Positions 44,149-53,120 of a DNA stretch of 64,000 bases are shown piece after piece. Both the position numbers and the translations under genes were made by a program. The number at the start of each line of letters is the position of its first letter. Position 1 is the first letter of the stretch. Source of the stretch: Agrobacterium albertimagni AOL15 (GTDB lineage Bacteria; Pseudomonadota; Alphaproteobacteria; Rhizobiales; Rhizobiaceae); the NCBI RefSeq assembly GCF_000300855.1, contig NZ_ALJF01000019.1, forward strand, positions 62,001-126,000, given 5' to 3'. The notes beneath the pieces are model-generated. The model did not search any database and was not told the origin of the DNA. It worked only from the letters and a program-made list of their open reading frames with translations.

Positions 44149-45186
44149 TCAGATTTCGGAGAGCAGAACCGACATGTCGGGTATGCCGTCGGTGGCTGTC
44201 GCGCCGCCTAGACAATGGACCGCCGCGCGATGCGCGACAGCGGAAATGGTCTGGACCGGCCAGCCCTCGTGCAGGCCGTAAAGGACTGCCGCGCAGAAGG
44301 CATCTCCGGCCCCGACGGGGCTGACGATCGCGGCCGGGTCGACGGCGATGGCAGGCGTGACGACCGGGACCTTGTCGGGCGAAAGCCAGATGGAGAGCTC
44401 CGGCGCATGAATGACGACGCCTTTTGCCACGCCCCCGTCGAGAAGCCGCCGACCGGCCTCTTCCACAGCTGACAGCAGCAGAGTGCCCGACTTGTCGCGA
44501 ACGACCACTCCCGTTGCGCGTCCGGCTTCGGTCTCGTTGACGATCACATAATCGCAATGGGGCAGTGCAACGGCGACCTGGTCGGCAAAGGCGGGGTCCT
44601 CGCTGGAGACGAAATCGACGCAGGTCGTCAGCCCCGCCTCGCGTGCCGCCTCCAAGAGCCGGGCCGCCCCGGACGTGCCGCTTGCATCCTTCCGGTCGAG
44701 AGCCGGCAAAAGCATGAGATAGCCGAGATAGAAGATCCTGTGTCCGTTGGCTGCGAAGGCAGCAGGGTCGATGAGATCGACCGTCAGCAGGTCGTTGGAG
44801 CCACCGTGATAGAAGAAGGTGCGGCTTTGCCCCGGCACGTTCATGACATGGGTATGTGCCGTCGCCTGGCCATCAAGGATACGAAGGCCTGAGACATCGA
44901 TGCCGAGGGCTGCGTGACAATGCCGGACATAGACGCCGTCCCGATCACCCCCCACGGCACCCGCCACCGAAAGCCGGCCTTTGAACCCAAGCGAGGCAAG
45001 GTCGGTCACCACATTGGCCGCACCGCCGCCGACGCCCATGTCCTGATGCAAAATATGCGCGAGGCTGCCCTGTTCCGGCCAGTAGGACAGGGTGTGGATG
45101 CGATCGACGATGAAGTTGCCGACGCAGACGATACCACCTGCCGTTCCTGCCTCCTGTCTGGTTCGAACCTCCTCCCCGGCTCTCAT
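44149..45186 (-). CDS. PfkB-family carbohydrate kinase
   Basis: A 345-residue sugar kinase. The GGG motif region (GVGGGAANVV, about 51-60) and the catalytic SPVGAGDAF with D295 are intact. It is translationally coupled to the D-lyxose isomerase gene (TGATG) and ends an operon with an aldolase and a dehydrogenase. It probably phosphorylates the ketose formed by the isomerase before aldolase cleavage. The exact sugar is unknown. Confidence 0.9.
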   Translation of the reverse strand: MRAGEEVRTRQEAGTAGGIVCVGNFIVDRIHTLSYWPEQGSLAHILHQDMGVGGGAANVVTDLASLGFKGRLSVAGAVGGDRDGVYVRHCHAALGIDVSGLRILDGQATAHTHVMNVPGQSRTFFYHGGSNDLLTVDLIDPAAFAANGHRIFYLGYLMLLPALDRKDASGTSGAARLLEAAREAGLTTCVDFVSSEDPAFADQVAVALPHCDYVIVNETEAGRATGVVVRDKSGTLLLSAVEEAGRRLLDGGVAKGVVIHAPELSIWLSPDKVPVVTPAIAVDPAAIVSPVGAGDAFCAAVLYGLHEGWPVQTISAVAHRAAVHCLGGATATDGIPDMSVLLSEI

Positions 45187-45857
45187 CAGACAGCCCCCTC
45201 GTTCCAGAGAGGTCTAAGCGGCGGCTCATCCTCCTCGATCTCGGCGAAACGCCCGATGGGTTCGAGGAAATAGTTATCGGTCCGGTCGTCGTTGACCTGG
45301 CTGACCTCGCCGACCAGCACCGGGCCCTCGCCCTTCGCGCCGTAGAAGCGGTGACAGAGACCCGTGGGAATTGTGACGCTCTGGCCTGGATGCAGGACCA
45401 GAGGCTCCCAGGTCTGGAGACGCTGCTCGATGCCGTCGACGAGGACGGAAACATCGGAGCCGTTGACCTTGCCCGCGGCGTCAGCTGCGGAAAATTCGAT
45501 GACCAGATCGCCGCCTGCCCTGTTGATGATGTCCTCCTGCTTTGCCTTGTGCAGATGGGCCGGGGTCAACTGGCCTTCCTGGATAAAGAGCAGCTTTTCC
45601 GCATAGCTGCGCTCGCCCTCCACGCCGAGGATGCCGTTGCGGAGGCAAAACAGCACGAGCCCCTGTTCGGCAAAGCGACCGGAGCCAAAGTCGGTAACGT
45701 CCCAGCCGAGCTGCCGGCTGACCAGATAGCGCGAGGCCTCGGGATGGGCCGCAAACTCGGCGGCACTCCACTGCCCCCAGACCGGTAGGGACCAGCGCCA
45801 GGTCTCGAGCAGTCCGATAGCAAACCGCAGGGCTTCGTTGATCTCGGAGCGTCTCAT
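45186..45857 (-). CDS. D-lyxose isomerase family enzyme
   Basis: A 223-residue cupin-fold isomerase. The region TPAHLHKAKQEDIINRAGGD (98-117) gives metal ligands H101, H103 and E108, and H169 lies in GLCHRF. The C-terminal GEVSQVNDDRTDN is also characteristic. From memory these segments closely resemble E. coli O157 D-lyxose isomerase, which converts D-lyxose to D-xylulose and also D-mannose to D-fructose. It lies between a dehydrogenase gene (9 bp away) and the PfkB kinase gene. Confidence 0.9.
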   Translation of the reverse strand: MRRSEINEALRFAIGLLETWRWSLPVWGQWSAAEFAAHPEASRYLVSRQLGWDVTDFGSGRFAEQGLVLFCLRNGILGVEGERSYAEKLLFIQEGQLTPAHLHKAKQEDIINRAGGDLVIEFSAADAAGKVNGSDVSVLVDGIEQRLQTWEPLVLHPGQSVTIPTGLCHRFYGAKGEGPVLVGEVSQVNDDRTDNYFLEPIGRFAEIEEDEPPLRPLWNEGAV

Positions 45858-45866
45858 GGTCCCGCC

Positions 45867-47006
45867 TCAATCGTAGTCGACAGAAACGACCCGGTTTTCC
45901 AAACCGGATTGAAGTGCCGCCGTCAGCACGGCGTGGTGGGCAGCCGCTTCCGCGGGGCTTGCACAGGGGAAGCCGTTCGCCGTGCCGCCCGCCAGTTCGT
46001 CGACAAAGGCCGCCCACATCTGCTGGATCGCATCGGCGAAACCGAATTCGAAGATCTTGCCGGTGATGGCGGGAAAGACCGAGCCATAGCCAAGGTCTTC
46101 CGTGTTCCAGGACTGGGTGCTGCCCTGGTAATCCATCCACTGCCACTGGCGCGGCTGCTTGGTCGAGAAGAAGGCGCTCTTCTTCATGCCGAGAATGCGG
46201 ATGTACCAGGTGTTCGATTCCCCCGGTGCGATGCGCCAGGTCTTGAGAACCAAGGGGAAATCCTGGTCGGCGGTGCGCACGCGGCTGCTGATCGTCGCAT
46301 TGTCCCAGGTCGTGCAAGGCACTCTGTTGCCCTTGCCATCCGGGCGCTCGGTGATCCGCTTGACGAGGTTCGCATGCAACGTGTCAGGCCGCCAGCCGAG
46401 CCGCAAGGGAACATGCAGCACATGCATGCCCAGATCTCCCATGCAGCCATAGGCGCCGTTGACGTGCTCCATGCGCTTCCAGTTGATCGGCTTGTCAGGG
46501 TCGATGTCGGAGGAATGCAGAAAGCCGGCTTCGACTTCGAGAATGTCGCCCATCTCACCGCTTGCCGCCATGGCAACGACCTTCTGCGCGCCGGGGAAGA
46601 AAGGCATTTCCGACGAGCAGCGGACAATCAGGTCCGGATGCTCGGCAAGAACAGCCATGATCGCCTTGTTCTGCGAAAGGTCCATACCGAAGGGCTTTTC
46701 ACCCAGCAGATGTTTTCCGGCCTTGATGATGTCCGTATAGAACTCGGCGTGCAGCACATGAGGTACGGCGCAGTAGATGGCGTCGACCTCAGGATTGGCG
46801 AGAAGTTCGCGGTAGTCAGTCGTGGCCTGTCGAACCGAGGGAACGTGGGTCTGAAACCACGCCATCAGCTCCGTGTTGGTATCGCAGACGGCAACGATCT
46901 CCGGGCGCGCCTTGGCGTCGGTGAGATGCATCCAGCGGGCTGCGGTGCTGGCAAATTCTCGACCCATCAGGCCGCAGCCGATGACACCGAAACGAAAGGT
47001 CTTCAT
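45867..47006 (-). CDS. Gfo/Idh/MocA-family oxidoreductase
   Basis: A 379-residue NAD(P)-dependent dehydrogenase. The Rossmann motif GVIGCGLMGREFA is at the N terminus, and EKPFGMDL is the conserved catalytic segment. The start at 47006 has GGGAGGAGG upstream. It is the second gene of the operon, 26 bp after the aldolase, and ahead of the isomerase. It would oxidise a sugar or inositol-like compound; whether it acts before the isomerase or on another branch is not shown. Confidence 0.88.
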   Translation of the reverse strand: MKTFRFGVIGCGLMGREFASTAARWMHLTDAKARPEIVAVCDTNTELMAWFQTHVPSVRQATTDYRELLANPEVDAIYCAVPHVLHAEFYTDIIKAGKHLLGEKPFGMDLSQNKAIMAVLAEHPDLIVRCSSEMPFFPGAQKVVAMAASGEMGDILEVEAGFLHSSDIDPDKPINWKRMEHVNGAYGCMGDLGMHVLHVPLRLGWRPDTLHANLVKRITERPDGKGNRVPCTTWDNATISSRVRTADQDFPLVLKTWRIAPGESNTWYIRILGMKKSAFFSTKQPRQWQWMDYQGSTQSWNTEDLGYGSVFPAITGKIFEFGFADAIQQMWAAFVDELAGGTANGFPCASPAEAAAHHAVLTAALQSGLENRVVSVDYD

Positions 47007-47032
47007 GATGCTCCTCCTCCCGTCACGCAATC

Positions 47033-47857
47033 TCAGGCGAGATGGCGCGACGCTTCCTCCGCCGTTGCGCCGTCATGAACGATGGCCATCAGTGCCCGCG
47101 TCATGCCGCCCGGATTGGCATGCTGGATGACATTGCGGCCGTAGACGATGCCGCGCGCGCCCTGTTCCATAAGCACGTTAGTACGCGATAGAATTTCCTC
47201 ATCGGAAACCCTGCCGCCGCCACGCACGAGCACCGGCAGCCCTTGAGCGATCTCGATCACCCGATGATATTCGGTGACGTGGTCGCAGGGGTCCGCCTTG
47301 ATGATATCGGCTCCGAGTTCCGCGGCCTGCCGGACCAGCGGCAGGATCTTGTCGATTGCGCCGTCAACCATATAGGCGCCCTTGGAATTGTCCTGCATGA
47401 CCAGCGGCTCGACCATGAGCGGCATGCCGTAGATCTCGCATTCGCGCTTCAGGCTGTTCACGTTGCGCACGCAGGCCCGATAGACCTCGGGCTGGTTCGG
47501 CAGCATCAGCAGATTGACCACGACACAGGCGGCATCGAGCGCGATCGCCTGTTCGACCGGACGATCGATCACCTCCGAGAATAGGGCACTCGGCAGCGGG
47601 TTGCCGTAGATGTTGGCAATGTCGGTGCGCAGCACGAGGGCTGGACGAGCCTTGCCCGGAATCGACTGCAGCATGGGAGCCGTGCCAGGCGGCAACTGGA
47701 TCGCATCGGGTCCTGCTGCAGCGATGACCTCGATGGCTTTCTGCATATTCTCGATACCGGCCAGGAACGTGCGTTCATTGAACATGCCATGATCGATGGC
47801 CACGTCGAAGCAGTTTCCAGACGTACCGAAGAGGCGGTTCAACCGCGCCTGTTTCAT
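47033..47857 (-). CDS. Class I aldolase, DhnA/LacD/DeoC superfamily
   Basis: A 274-residue TIM-barrel aldolase. FDVAIDHGMF near the N terminus and GADIIKADP with the Schiff-base lysine K187 place it with DhnA-type fructose-bisphosphate aldolases and LsrF, not with class II enzymes. The start at 47857 has GGGAGG 7 bp upstream, directly beside the operator palindrome. It is the first gene of the operon, so the predicted route is: oxidised or isomerised sugar, phosphorylation by PfkB, and cleavage here into two three-carbon or two-carbon pieces. Confidence 0.85.
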   Translation of the reverse strand: MKQARLNRLFGTSGNCFDVAIDHGMFNERTFLAGIENMQKAIEVIAAAGPDAIQLPPGTAPMLQSIPGKARPALVLRTDIANIYGNPLPSALFSEVIDRPVEQAIALDAACVVVNLLMLPNQPEVYRACVRNVNSLKRECEIYGMPLMVEPLVMQDNSKGAYMVDGAIDKILPLVRQAAELGADIIKADPCDHVTEYHRVIEIAQGLPVLVRGGGRVSDEEILSRTNVLMEQGARGIVYGRNVIQHANPGGMTRALMAIVHDGATAEEASRHLA

Positions 47858-47870
47858 CGTTTTCTCCTCC

Positions 47871-47894
47871 CTATGTGGTAACGTTTCCACATAG
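47871..47894. promoter_or_regulatory. Near-perfect 24-bp LacI-type operator
   Basis: Arms CTATGTGG and CCACATAG flank TAACGTTT; the only mismatch in the 24-bp palindrome is one base pair. A central AACGTT with CpG is typical of LacI-family operators. It sits 14 bp before the aldolase start, overlapping the expected leader, so a bound repressor would block the operon. The LacI protein at 43113-44138 is the natural partner. Confidence 0.7.
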
Positions 47895-47951
47895 GCTAGG
47901 CATGCGGCTCCAGTGTGTCAACGAGAAACATGGAACGGATACCAGCAGCAG

Positions 47952-47980
47952 GAAGCCGCCCCGGAAACTGAGGCGGCTTC
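47952..47980 (-). terminator. Hairpin downstream of the AGCS symporter gene
   Basis: GAAGCCGCC and GGCGGCTTC, 9-bp perfect arms with an 11-nt loop, 75 bp after the symporter stop on the minus strand and before the aldolase operon promoter. There is no T-run, but position and stability fit a transcript end. Confidence 0.45.
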
Positions 47981-48055
47981 AATCAGCCGGCAATGTATCT
48001 GATCGCTTGACACCGCCATCAACAGGGCCGCGTCAGCGCAGCCCCACAACGATGC

Positions 48056-49519
48056 TCAAGCCTTGGCGAAATCGACCCTGGTCGACCCAGCCACCCCTTG
48101 CGCATGGGGCCAGGCGGAGTGATCGAGATCGAGATCGGGAAACGCCGTCGGTTCAAAGACCGGACGCTCCACACCGGCCTTCAGCTGTGAGCGGAAATCG
48201 TCAAGAATTCGCAAGGCAACGGGGAAGAGCATCAGGATTACGCTGAGGTTGACCACCGCAAGCACGCCCATCAACGGGTCGGAGAAGAAGAAGACCGCCG
48301 TTGCACCCGGAGCCGTCGCGCCCAGGAAGACGACGATGACAATGGCAAACCTCAGCACATGCAAGGCGCCCGGCCGTGAGGTCATGACCTTCAGCGCGGT
48401 TTCCCCGAGATAGTAGTTGTAGATGATGGAACTGAAGGCAAAAAGCAGGATGGCGAAGGTCAGGAAATACTGCGACCACGTGCCGACCTGGCTGACCAGC
48501 GATTGCTGGGTGAGCACGATGCCGTCGATACCTTCCACGCCCGGCTGATAGACAGGGCTGAGCAGGATGATGAAGGCCGTGCAGGTGCAGATCACGATGG
48601 TGTCGATGAACACCGAGAAGGACTGGGTGATGCCCTGGCTGATCGGATGGCGGACATCGGCTGTCGCCGCAACGTTCGGCGTGGAACCCAGGCCTGCCTC
48701 GTTGGAGAACAGCCCGCGGCGAAGCCCCTGGGCCAGCGCAGCGCCAAAGCCGCCGCCAACCACTTCTTCCAGGCCGAACGCATTGGCGATGATCGACCAG
48801 ATGACGCCCGGGAGCGCGGTGATGTTGGACAGGATGACCAGAAGTGCCAGACCGATATAGATGAAGGCCATGACAGGAATGATCACGTCCGCGACCTTCG
48901 CGATCCGGCGAATGCCGCCGTAGACGATGAGGCCCGTGATGATCGCAAGACCGATGCCGCTCCAGACGCGATCGACGCCGAGGCTGTCATAGACGGCTCC
49001 GGCAAAGGTATTGCCCTGGAAAGCGTTGAAGCCAAAAGCAAACGCCAGCATCAGGCAGACGGCATAGACCACGGCCAGCCATTTGTGCTTCGCACCAAGC
49101 CCATAGATGATGTAGCCGGCAGGCCCGCCCTGATAGGTGCCGTCGCCGTTGGACCGCTTGTAGAGCTGGGCGAGTGTTGATTCGACGAGGCTCGTTGCCA
49201 TGCCGATGATTGCGATCGCCCACATCCAGAAGACGGCGCCTGGCCCACCGAGCGTGATCGCGACTGCGACGCCTGCGATGTTACCGCCACCGACGCGCCC
49301 ACCAACGGACACGAGCAAGGCCTCGCGCGCGCTGATCGCATTCGGATCGCCGGTCTGGTTCTTGGAGAACAGCACGCGGAACATCCGCTTGAAGAACCTG
49401 ATCTGAACGAAACCGCTCATCACCGTGATGAACACGCCGAAGACGACGAGCATGGGAATGAGCGCCCATCCCCATGTGAGATCCTCGACCAGTCCGAAAA
49501 AGCCGGTGATGATATCCAT
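48056..49519 (-). CDS. AGCS-family sodium:alanine/glycine symporter
   Basis: A polytopic carrier of 487 residues. SVGGRVGGGNIAGVAVAITLGGPGAVFWMW is a hallmark run spread over residues 71-100, and GLFSNEAGLGSTPNVAATA is the second (given here by shorter pieces of the family signature). The family imports alanine, glycine or related amino acids with sodium or protons. The start at 49519 has GAGGAG upstream, 13 bp after the SLC13 gene, so the two carriers form an operon. Confidence 0.92.
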   Translation of the reverse strand: MDIITGFFGLVEDLTWGWALIPMLVVFGVFITVMSGFVQIRFFKRMFRVLFSKNQTGDPNAISAREALLVSVGGRVGGGNIAGVAVAITLGGPGAVFWMWAIAIIGMATSLVESTLAQLYKRSNGDGTYQGGPAGYIIYGLGAKHKWLAVVYAVCLMLAFAFGFNAFQGNTFAGAVYDSLGVDRVWSGIGLAIITGLIVYGGIRRIAKVADVIIPVMAFIYIGLALLVILSNITALPGVIWSIIANAFGLEEVVGGGFGAALAQGLRRGLFSNEAGLGSTPNVAATADVRHPISQGITQSFSVFIDTIVICTCTAFIILLSPVYQPGVEGIDGIVLTQQSLVSQVGTWSQYFLTFAILLFAFSSIIYNYYLGETALKVMTSRPGALHVLRFAIVIVVFLGATAPGATAVFFFSDPLMGVLAVVNLSVILMLFPVALRILDDFRSQLKAGVERPVFEPTAFPDLDLDHSAWPHAQGVAGSTRVDFAKA

Positions 49520-49532
49520 GCGTCAACTCTCC

Positions 49533-51314
49533 TCAAAGACCATAATAAAGATAGATAGCGTAGCAGGACGCCAAGCCCACAATAACGTTCATCGGCAAGC
49601 CGATCTTGACGAAATCGCTGAAGCGGTAGTTGCCGGCACCATAGACCAGCGTATTCGTCTGATAGCCGATCGGCGTCGCAAAACTTGCACTTGCTCCGAA
49701 CATTACCGCCACCACAAGAGCTCTCGGATCGATACCCAATTGCTGACCGAGGCCGATGACGATCGGTGTCAGGATGACCGCCACCGCATTGTTGGTCACG
49801 CATTCTGTGAGCGTCGATGACAGTGTGTAGACCAAGAGCAGAAGCACCAAGGGCGAGACCGTCGACATCAAGGGCATGGCCGTGTCCACGACGAGTGCAA
49901 CGGCGCCGGTTTCCTGCAATCCCTGCCCGACGATCAGCATGGCGAAGATCAGGATCAGAATGCCGCCTTCGATCGAGCCCCAGGCTTCATCGGCGTCGAT
50001 GCAGCGCAAGATGAGAATGGCCGGAACCGCGATCATCGCCAGAATGCCGATGTCCATCACGTTGAACGCCGCGAGAAGGACGACGAGACCGAGGGCGAGC
50101 AAGGCCAAAGGCGCCTTGGTCGGCCTGAAGGCACGGGCGGTGGAACGGGTGACCGATATCAGCTCGTTCTGCTGCGACAGTTCGTCGAGCGCCTCCGCAG
50201 TCCCCTCGATGAGCAGCTTGTCTGCTGGCCGAAGGCGGACATTGGCGAGGTCCGGACCCGGCACATGCCGGTGTCGATGGGCACCGATGATGCGCACGCC
50301 GAAGCGGCGCCCGAGCGTCAGACTGGAAAGACGCGTGCGATAACCGTAGCGCCCGGGCGCAACGACTGCCTCGACCACGATGACGTCGCCTTTCGGGGCT
50401 GCTCCGCGTCGTTGACCGACGCGCAAGCCGTCCTTTTCATTCAGGGTCAGGAGTTCGGCCGACTTGGCAAGGATGATCAGACCATCGCCCTTTTTCAGGG
50501 TCATGGTCTCGATATCCTTGCGGATCACCTCGCCATTGGTGTGCAGCCCGACGATGCGCAGCCCAGGCTGCTTGAATTCCGCAATTTCGCCGACCGGCTT
50601 TTCGGTGAAGGGACCATCCGCAAGCACGGTGATTTCCGAAAGAAACTCGGCATCGTCCTGATCGTCCAGTTCGCCGCCTTCGTCACGGCGATCCGGCAAA
50701 AGAAACTTGCCGAGCACCAGCATGGTGAGCCCGCCCGTAACGACGGCAGCAAGACCGATCGGCGTGATTTCGAAAAGCGAGAAGGGCTCGAGGCCCTGCC
50801 CGCGCGCGACGCCATCGACGAGCAGGTTTGTCGACGTGCCGATCAAGGTCAAGGTTCCACCCAGAATGGCGGCATAGGACACAGGGATCAGAAGCCGTGT
50901 CGCAGCAATGTCGAGCGAGGCGGCAAGGCGGATCACGATCGGGATCAGGACAAGGACCACCGGCGTGTTGTTCATGAAAGCCGACGCGACAAGCGCCGTC
51001 AGCAGGAACACGGCAAGCGCCATCTGCGGTCGCTTCTTCGACCTCTCCAGAACCACGGCCGCGACCCGTTCGAGGACACCCGTGCGCACCAAAGCACCGG
51101 TCAGGACGAACATCGCGCCGATCGTCAGCGGCGCGGAATTCGAGAACACCGCCATCGCCTTGTCGGTTGGCACGAAGCCGAGCACGATGAAGAGCGCAGC
51201 ACCCGCGGATGCGATCACCTCGGCGGGATATTTCTCCCAGACGAACAGCCCAAACAGCACGATCACCAGACCCAGAGCGATCTGAGCCTCGTAGCCCGAG
51301 AAGAATTGCATCAT
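49533..51314 (-). CDS. SLC13-family carrier with two RCK_C (TrkA-C) domains
   Basis: A 593-residue carrier of the ArsB/NhaD-like group. Two sets of membrane helices (about 1-195 and 400-590) enclose a cytoplasmic part with two RCK_C repeats (about 220-300 and 305-390). MNNTPVVLVLIPIV and TNNAVAVILTPIVIGLG are the paired helix-break motifs. Bacterial relatives carry sulfate, phosphate or dicarboxylates; the substrate is not determined. The ribosome binding site at 51314 is weak (A-rich). Confidence 0.9.
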   Translation of the reverse strand: MMQFFSGYEAQIALGLVIVLFGLFVWEKYPAEVIASAGAALFIVLGFVPTDKAMAVFSNSAPLTIGAMFVLTGALVRTGVLERVAAVVLERSKKRPQMALAVFLLTALVASAFMNNTPVVLVLIPIVIRLAASLDIAATRLLIPVSYAAILGGTLTLIGTSTNLLVDGVARGQGLEPFSLFEITPIGLAAVVTGGLTMLVLGKFLLPDRRDEGGELDDQDDAEFLSEITVLADGPFTEKPVGEIAEFKQPGLRIVGLHTNGEVIRKDIETMTLKKGDGLIILAKSAELLTLNEKDGLRVGQRRGAAPKGDVIVVEAVVAPGRYGYRTRLSSLTLGRRFGVRIIGAHRHRHVPGPDLANVRLRPADKLLIEGTAEALDELSQQNELISVTRSTARAFRPTKAPLALLALGLVVLLAAFNVMDIGILAMIAVPAILILRCIDADEAWGSIEGGILILIFAMLIVGQGLQETGAVALVVDTAMPLMSTVSPLVLLLLVYTLSSTLTECVTNNAVAVILTPIVIGLGQQLGIDPRALVVAVMFGASASFATPIGYQTNTLVYGAGNYRFSDFVKIGLPMNVIVGLASCYAIYLYYGL

Positions 51315-51508
51315 CTTTTTTCGTCAAGCCCCCGACTGATCGCGTGAAGAAACGCGCGACACGCGATCTGGCTCCACCGGCTCGCAAAAATGTCGAGGGA
51401 GCGGGAGCTCACTACACTCTGCATGCGGCGCGCGCAAACCATAGCCCGACCTCCTCTTATGCTCGCAACTGTCCGACATCGACAGAGGCGGCAATGCCGA
51501 CCTCGTAA

Positions 51509-51531
51509 AGGACGACCGATTGTGCCGTCCT
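51509..51531 (-). terminator. Possible terminator after the GntR gene
   Basis: A 6-bp stem (AGGACG/CGTCCT, 11-nt loop) starts 3 bp after the GntR stop and is followed on the minus strand by TTAC. It is short, so the call is tentative. Confidence 0.3.
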
Positions 51532-51533
51532 AA

Positions 51534-52316
51534 TTATCCGATCGCGCCTGCCCGCGCCAGCATATAGGCCTCGGCAAATGCCATGTGCTCGGCCGCAATC
51601 GCGCGCGCATCCTCTGTCCGTCCATCCTTCAGCGCCGCCATGAGCCGGTACTGGTAGGAGAGCCCCTCCTCCCGCGAGCTGGGCGCAGGATCAGCATAGA
51701 TCTGCCTCGCCAGTGGCAGATCGCGCAACAGATTGTGCATCAGCCCACAGAGAAACCCGAGCAGCGGGTTGGGACAGAACTGAGCCAGCTGCGAGTGAAA
51801 ATCGAGTTCCGCAACGCGTTGACGATACTGTTCGTCCGGATCGACCGGCGGGTGATCATAGAGCCGGATCGTCCGCTCGAGCAAAGCCAGTTGCTGGGCC
51901 GATACCCTGCCTGAGAGCGAGGCGGCGACTTCAGGCTCCAGCGCCTTGCGGATCGCATAGATGTTGGAGAGGGTCGGCGGATTGAAGAAGAAGTGGGTGG
52001 ACAACAACTCCATGGCGTGCCGAGCGGAGGGAGCGGCGACGAACGCACCGCCCCCGGGGCCGCTACGCGTGAAGATCAGGCCTTGGGTTTCCAGGGCCTT
52101 CATCGCTTCGCGCACCGTGCCCTTGGCAGCCTTGAAGCGGTCCATCAGATCGCGCTCCTGCGGCAGGCGATCGCCTGGCTGAAGCCCTTGCGAACGGATG
52201 AAATCCTTCATCAGATCGGCAATGGCATCGGGCCGGCGCTTCGGCTTCCCGGCAGGGGTGAACAACCGCTTGCCGTCTTCACTGCCTGGTTTCGCCCTCT
52301 CCTCGGTATAGGTCAT
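51534..52316 (-). CDS. FadR-type GntR-family transcriptional regulator
   Basis: A 260-residue regulator: an N-terminal winged helix (about 27-95) with LQPGDRLPQERDLMDRF and KGTVREAMKALETQGLIF, and an all-helical FCD-type effector domain (about 110-245). It ends the Dpp-type importer operon, 6 bp after the ATPase stop. A perfect palindrome TATCATGATA upstream of the binding-protein gene at 57569-57578 is a candidate site for it. Confidence 0.9.
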   Translation of the reverse strand: MTYTEERAKPGSEDGKRLFTPAGKPKRRPDAIADLMKDFIRSQGLQPGDRLPQERDLMDRFKAAKGTVREAMKALETQGLIFTRSGPGGGAFVAAPSARHAMELLSTHFFFNPPTLSNIYAIRKALEPEVAASLSGRVSAQQLALLERTIRLYDHPPVDPDEQYRQRVAELDFHSQLAQFCPNPLLGFLCGLMHNLLRDLPLARQIYADPAPSSREEGLSYQYRLMAALKDGRTEDARAIAAEHMAFAEAYMLARAGAIG

Positions 52317-52322
52317 CGCGCG

Positions 52323-53120
52323 TCATTCTCTCCTGATACGGGGCGCACTGGCCACGAGCCGCCTTGTATAAGCGTGTTCAGGATCGGCAAAAAGCCTTGC
52401 CGCGGGTGCCAGCTCGACAATCTCACCGAAATACATGACGGCCACGCGGTCACAGATTGCCTCGACAACGGCAAGGTCATGACTGATGAACAGATAGGAC
52501 AAGTCGAAACGCGTTTTCAGATCGCTGAGAAGCAAGAGGACCTGCGCCTGTACGCCGACGTCGAGCGCGCTCACCGGCTCGTCGAAGACCAGGATCTCCG
52601 CTTCCGCTGCCAGAGCCCGGGCGATCGCAATCCGTTGTGCCTGGCCGCCAGAAAATTCGTGCGGATAGCGCGAGAGCGTGTTTGCCGGCATCTGGACCGC
52701 GTCCAGCAGTTCGTTCATCCGCTCGCGCCGCCTGGGCGCCTCGTATCCGCACAGCAGCTTGAGCGGGGTCTCAAGGATGCTGCTGATTGTCTTGCGCGGG
52801 TTCAACGAAGCAACCGGGTCCTGAAAGACATACTGAACCGTCTTGCCAAAGGCCCGCGGTCCCTCGCGCCGCAGCGCGTCGGCATCCTTGCCCCCGATCA
52901 GCATGCTGCCGGAGGTCGGCGTCTCGAGCCCGACCAGCATGCGGGCAAGCGTGCTCTTTCCAGATCCGCTTTCGCCGACGACGGCAAGCGTTTCGCCGCG
53001 CATCAGATCCAGCGACACCGACTTCACGGCCTTGACCTCGTGTCGCGCCTTGCCGAACAGGCTCCGCCCGCCGCCGAACGACTTGGTCAGTTCACGAACC
53101 TGGATCGCAGACTTCGTCAT
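52323..53120 (-). CDS. Oligopeptide-type ABC transporter ATPase, DppF class
   Basis: A 265-residue ATPase with Walker [10 protein letters not shown], signature FSGGQAQRIAIARAL, Walker B LVFDEPVSALDV and FISHDLAVV. It is shorter than usual because the C-terminal cysteine-rich region is missing. The start at 53120 overlaps the permease-ATPase fusion stop by 4 bp with GGAGG upstream. Confidence 0.92.
   Translation of the reverse strand: MTKSAIQVRELTKSFGGGRSLFGKARHEVKAVKSVSLDLMRGETLAVVGESGSGKSTLARMLVGLETPTSGSMLIGGKDADALRREGPRAFGKTVQYVFQDPVASLNPRKTISSILETPLKLLCGYEAPRRRERMNELLDAVQMPANTLSRYPHEFSGGQAQRIAIARALAAEAEILVFDEPVSALDVGVQAQVLLLLSDLKTRFDLSYLFISHDLAVVEAICDRVAVMYFGEIVELAPAARLFADPEHAYTRRLVASAPRIRRE

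Noticed and set aside
44149-47857. Sulfoquinovose (sulfo-EMP) degradation operon
   Set aside because: Kinase and aldolase types fit the logic, but the isomerase is of the cupin lyxose type, not the YihS type, and there is no sulfoquinovosidase or sulfonate exporter.
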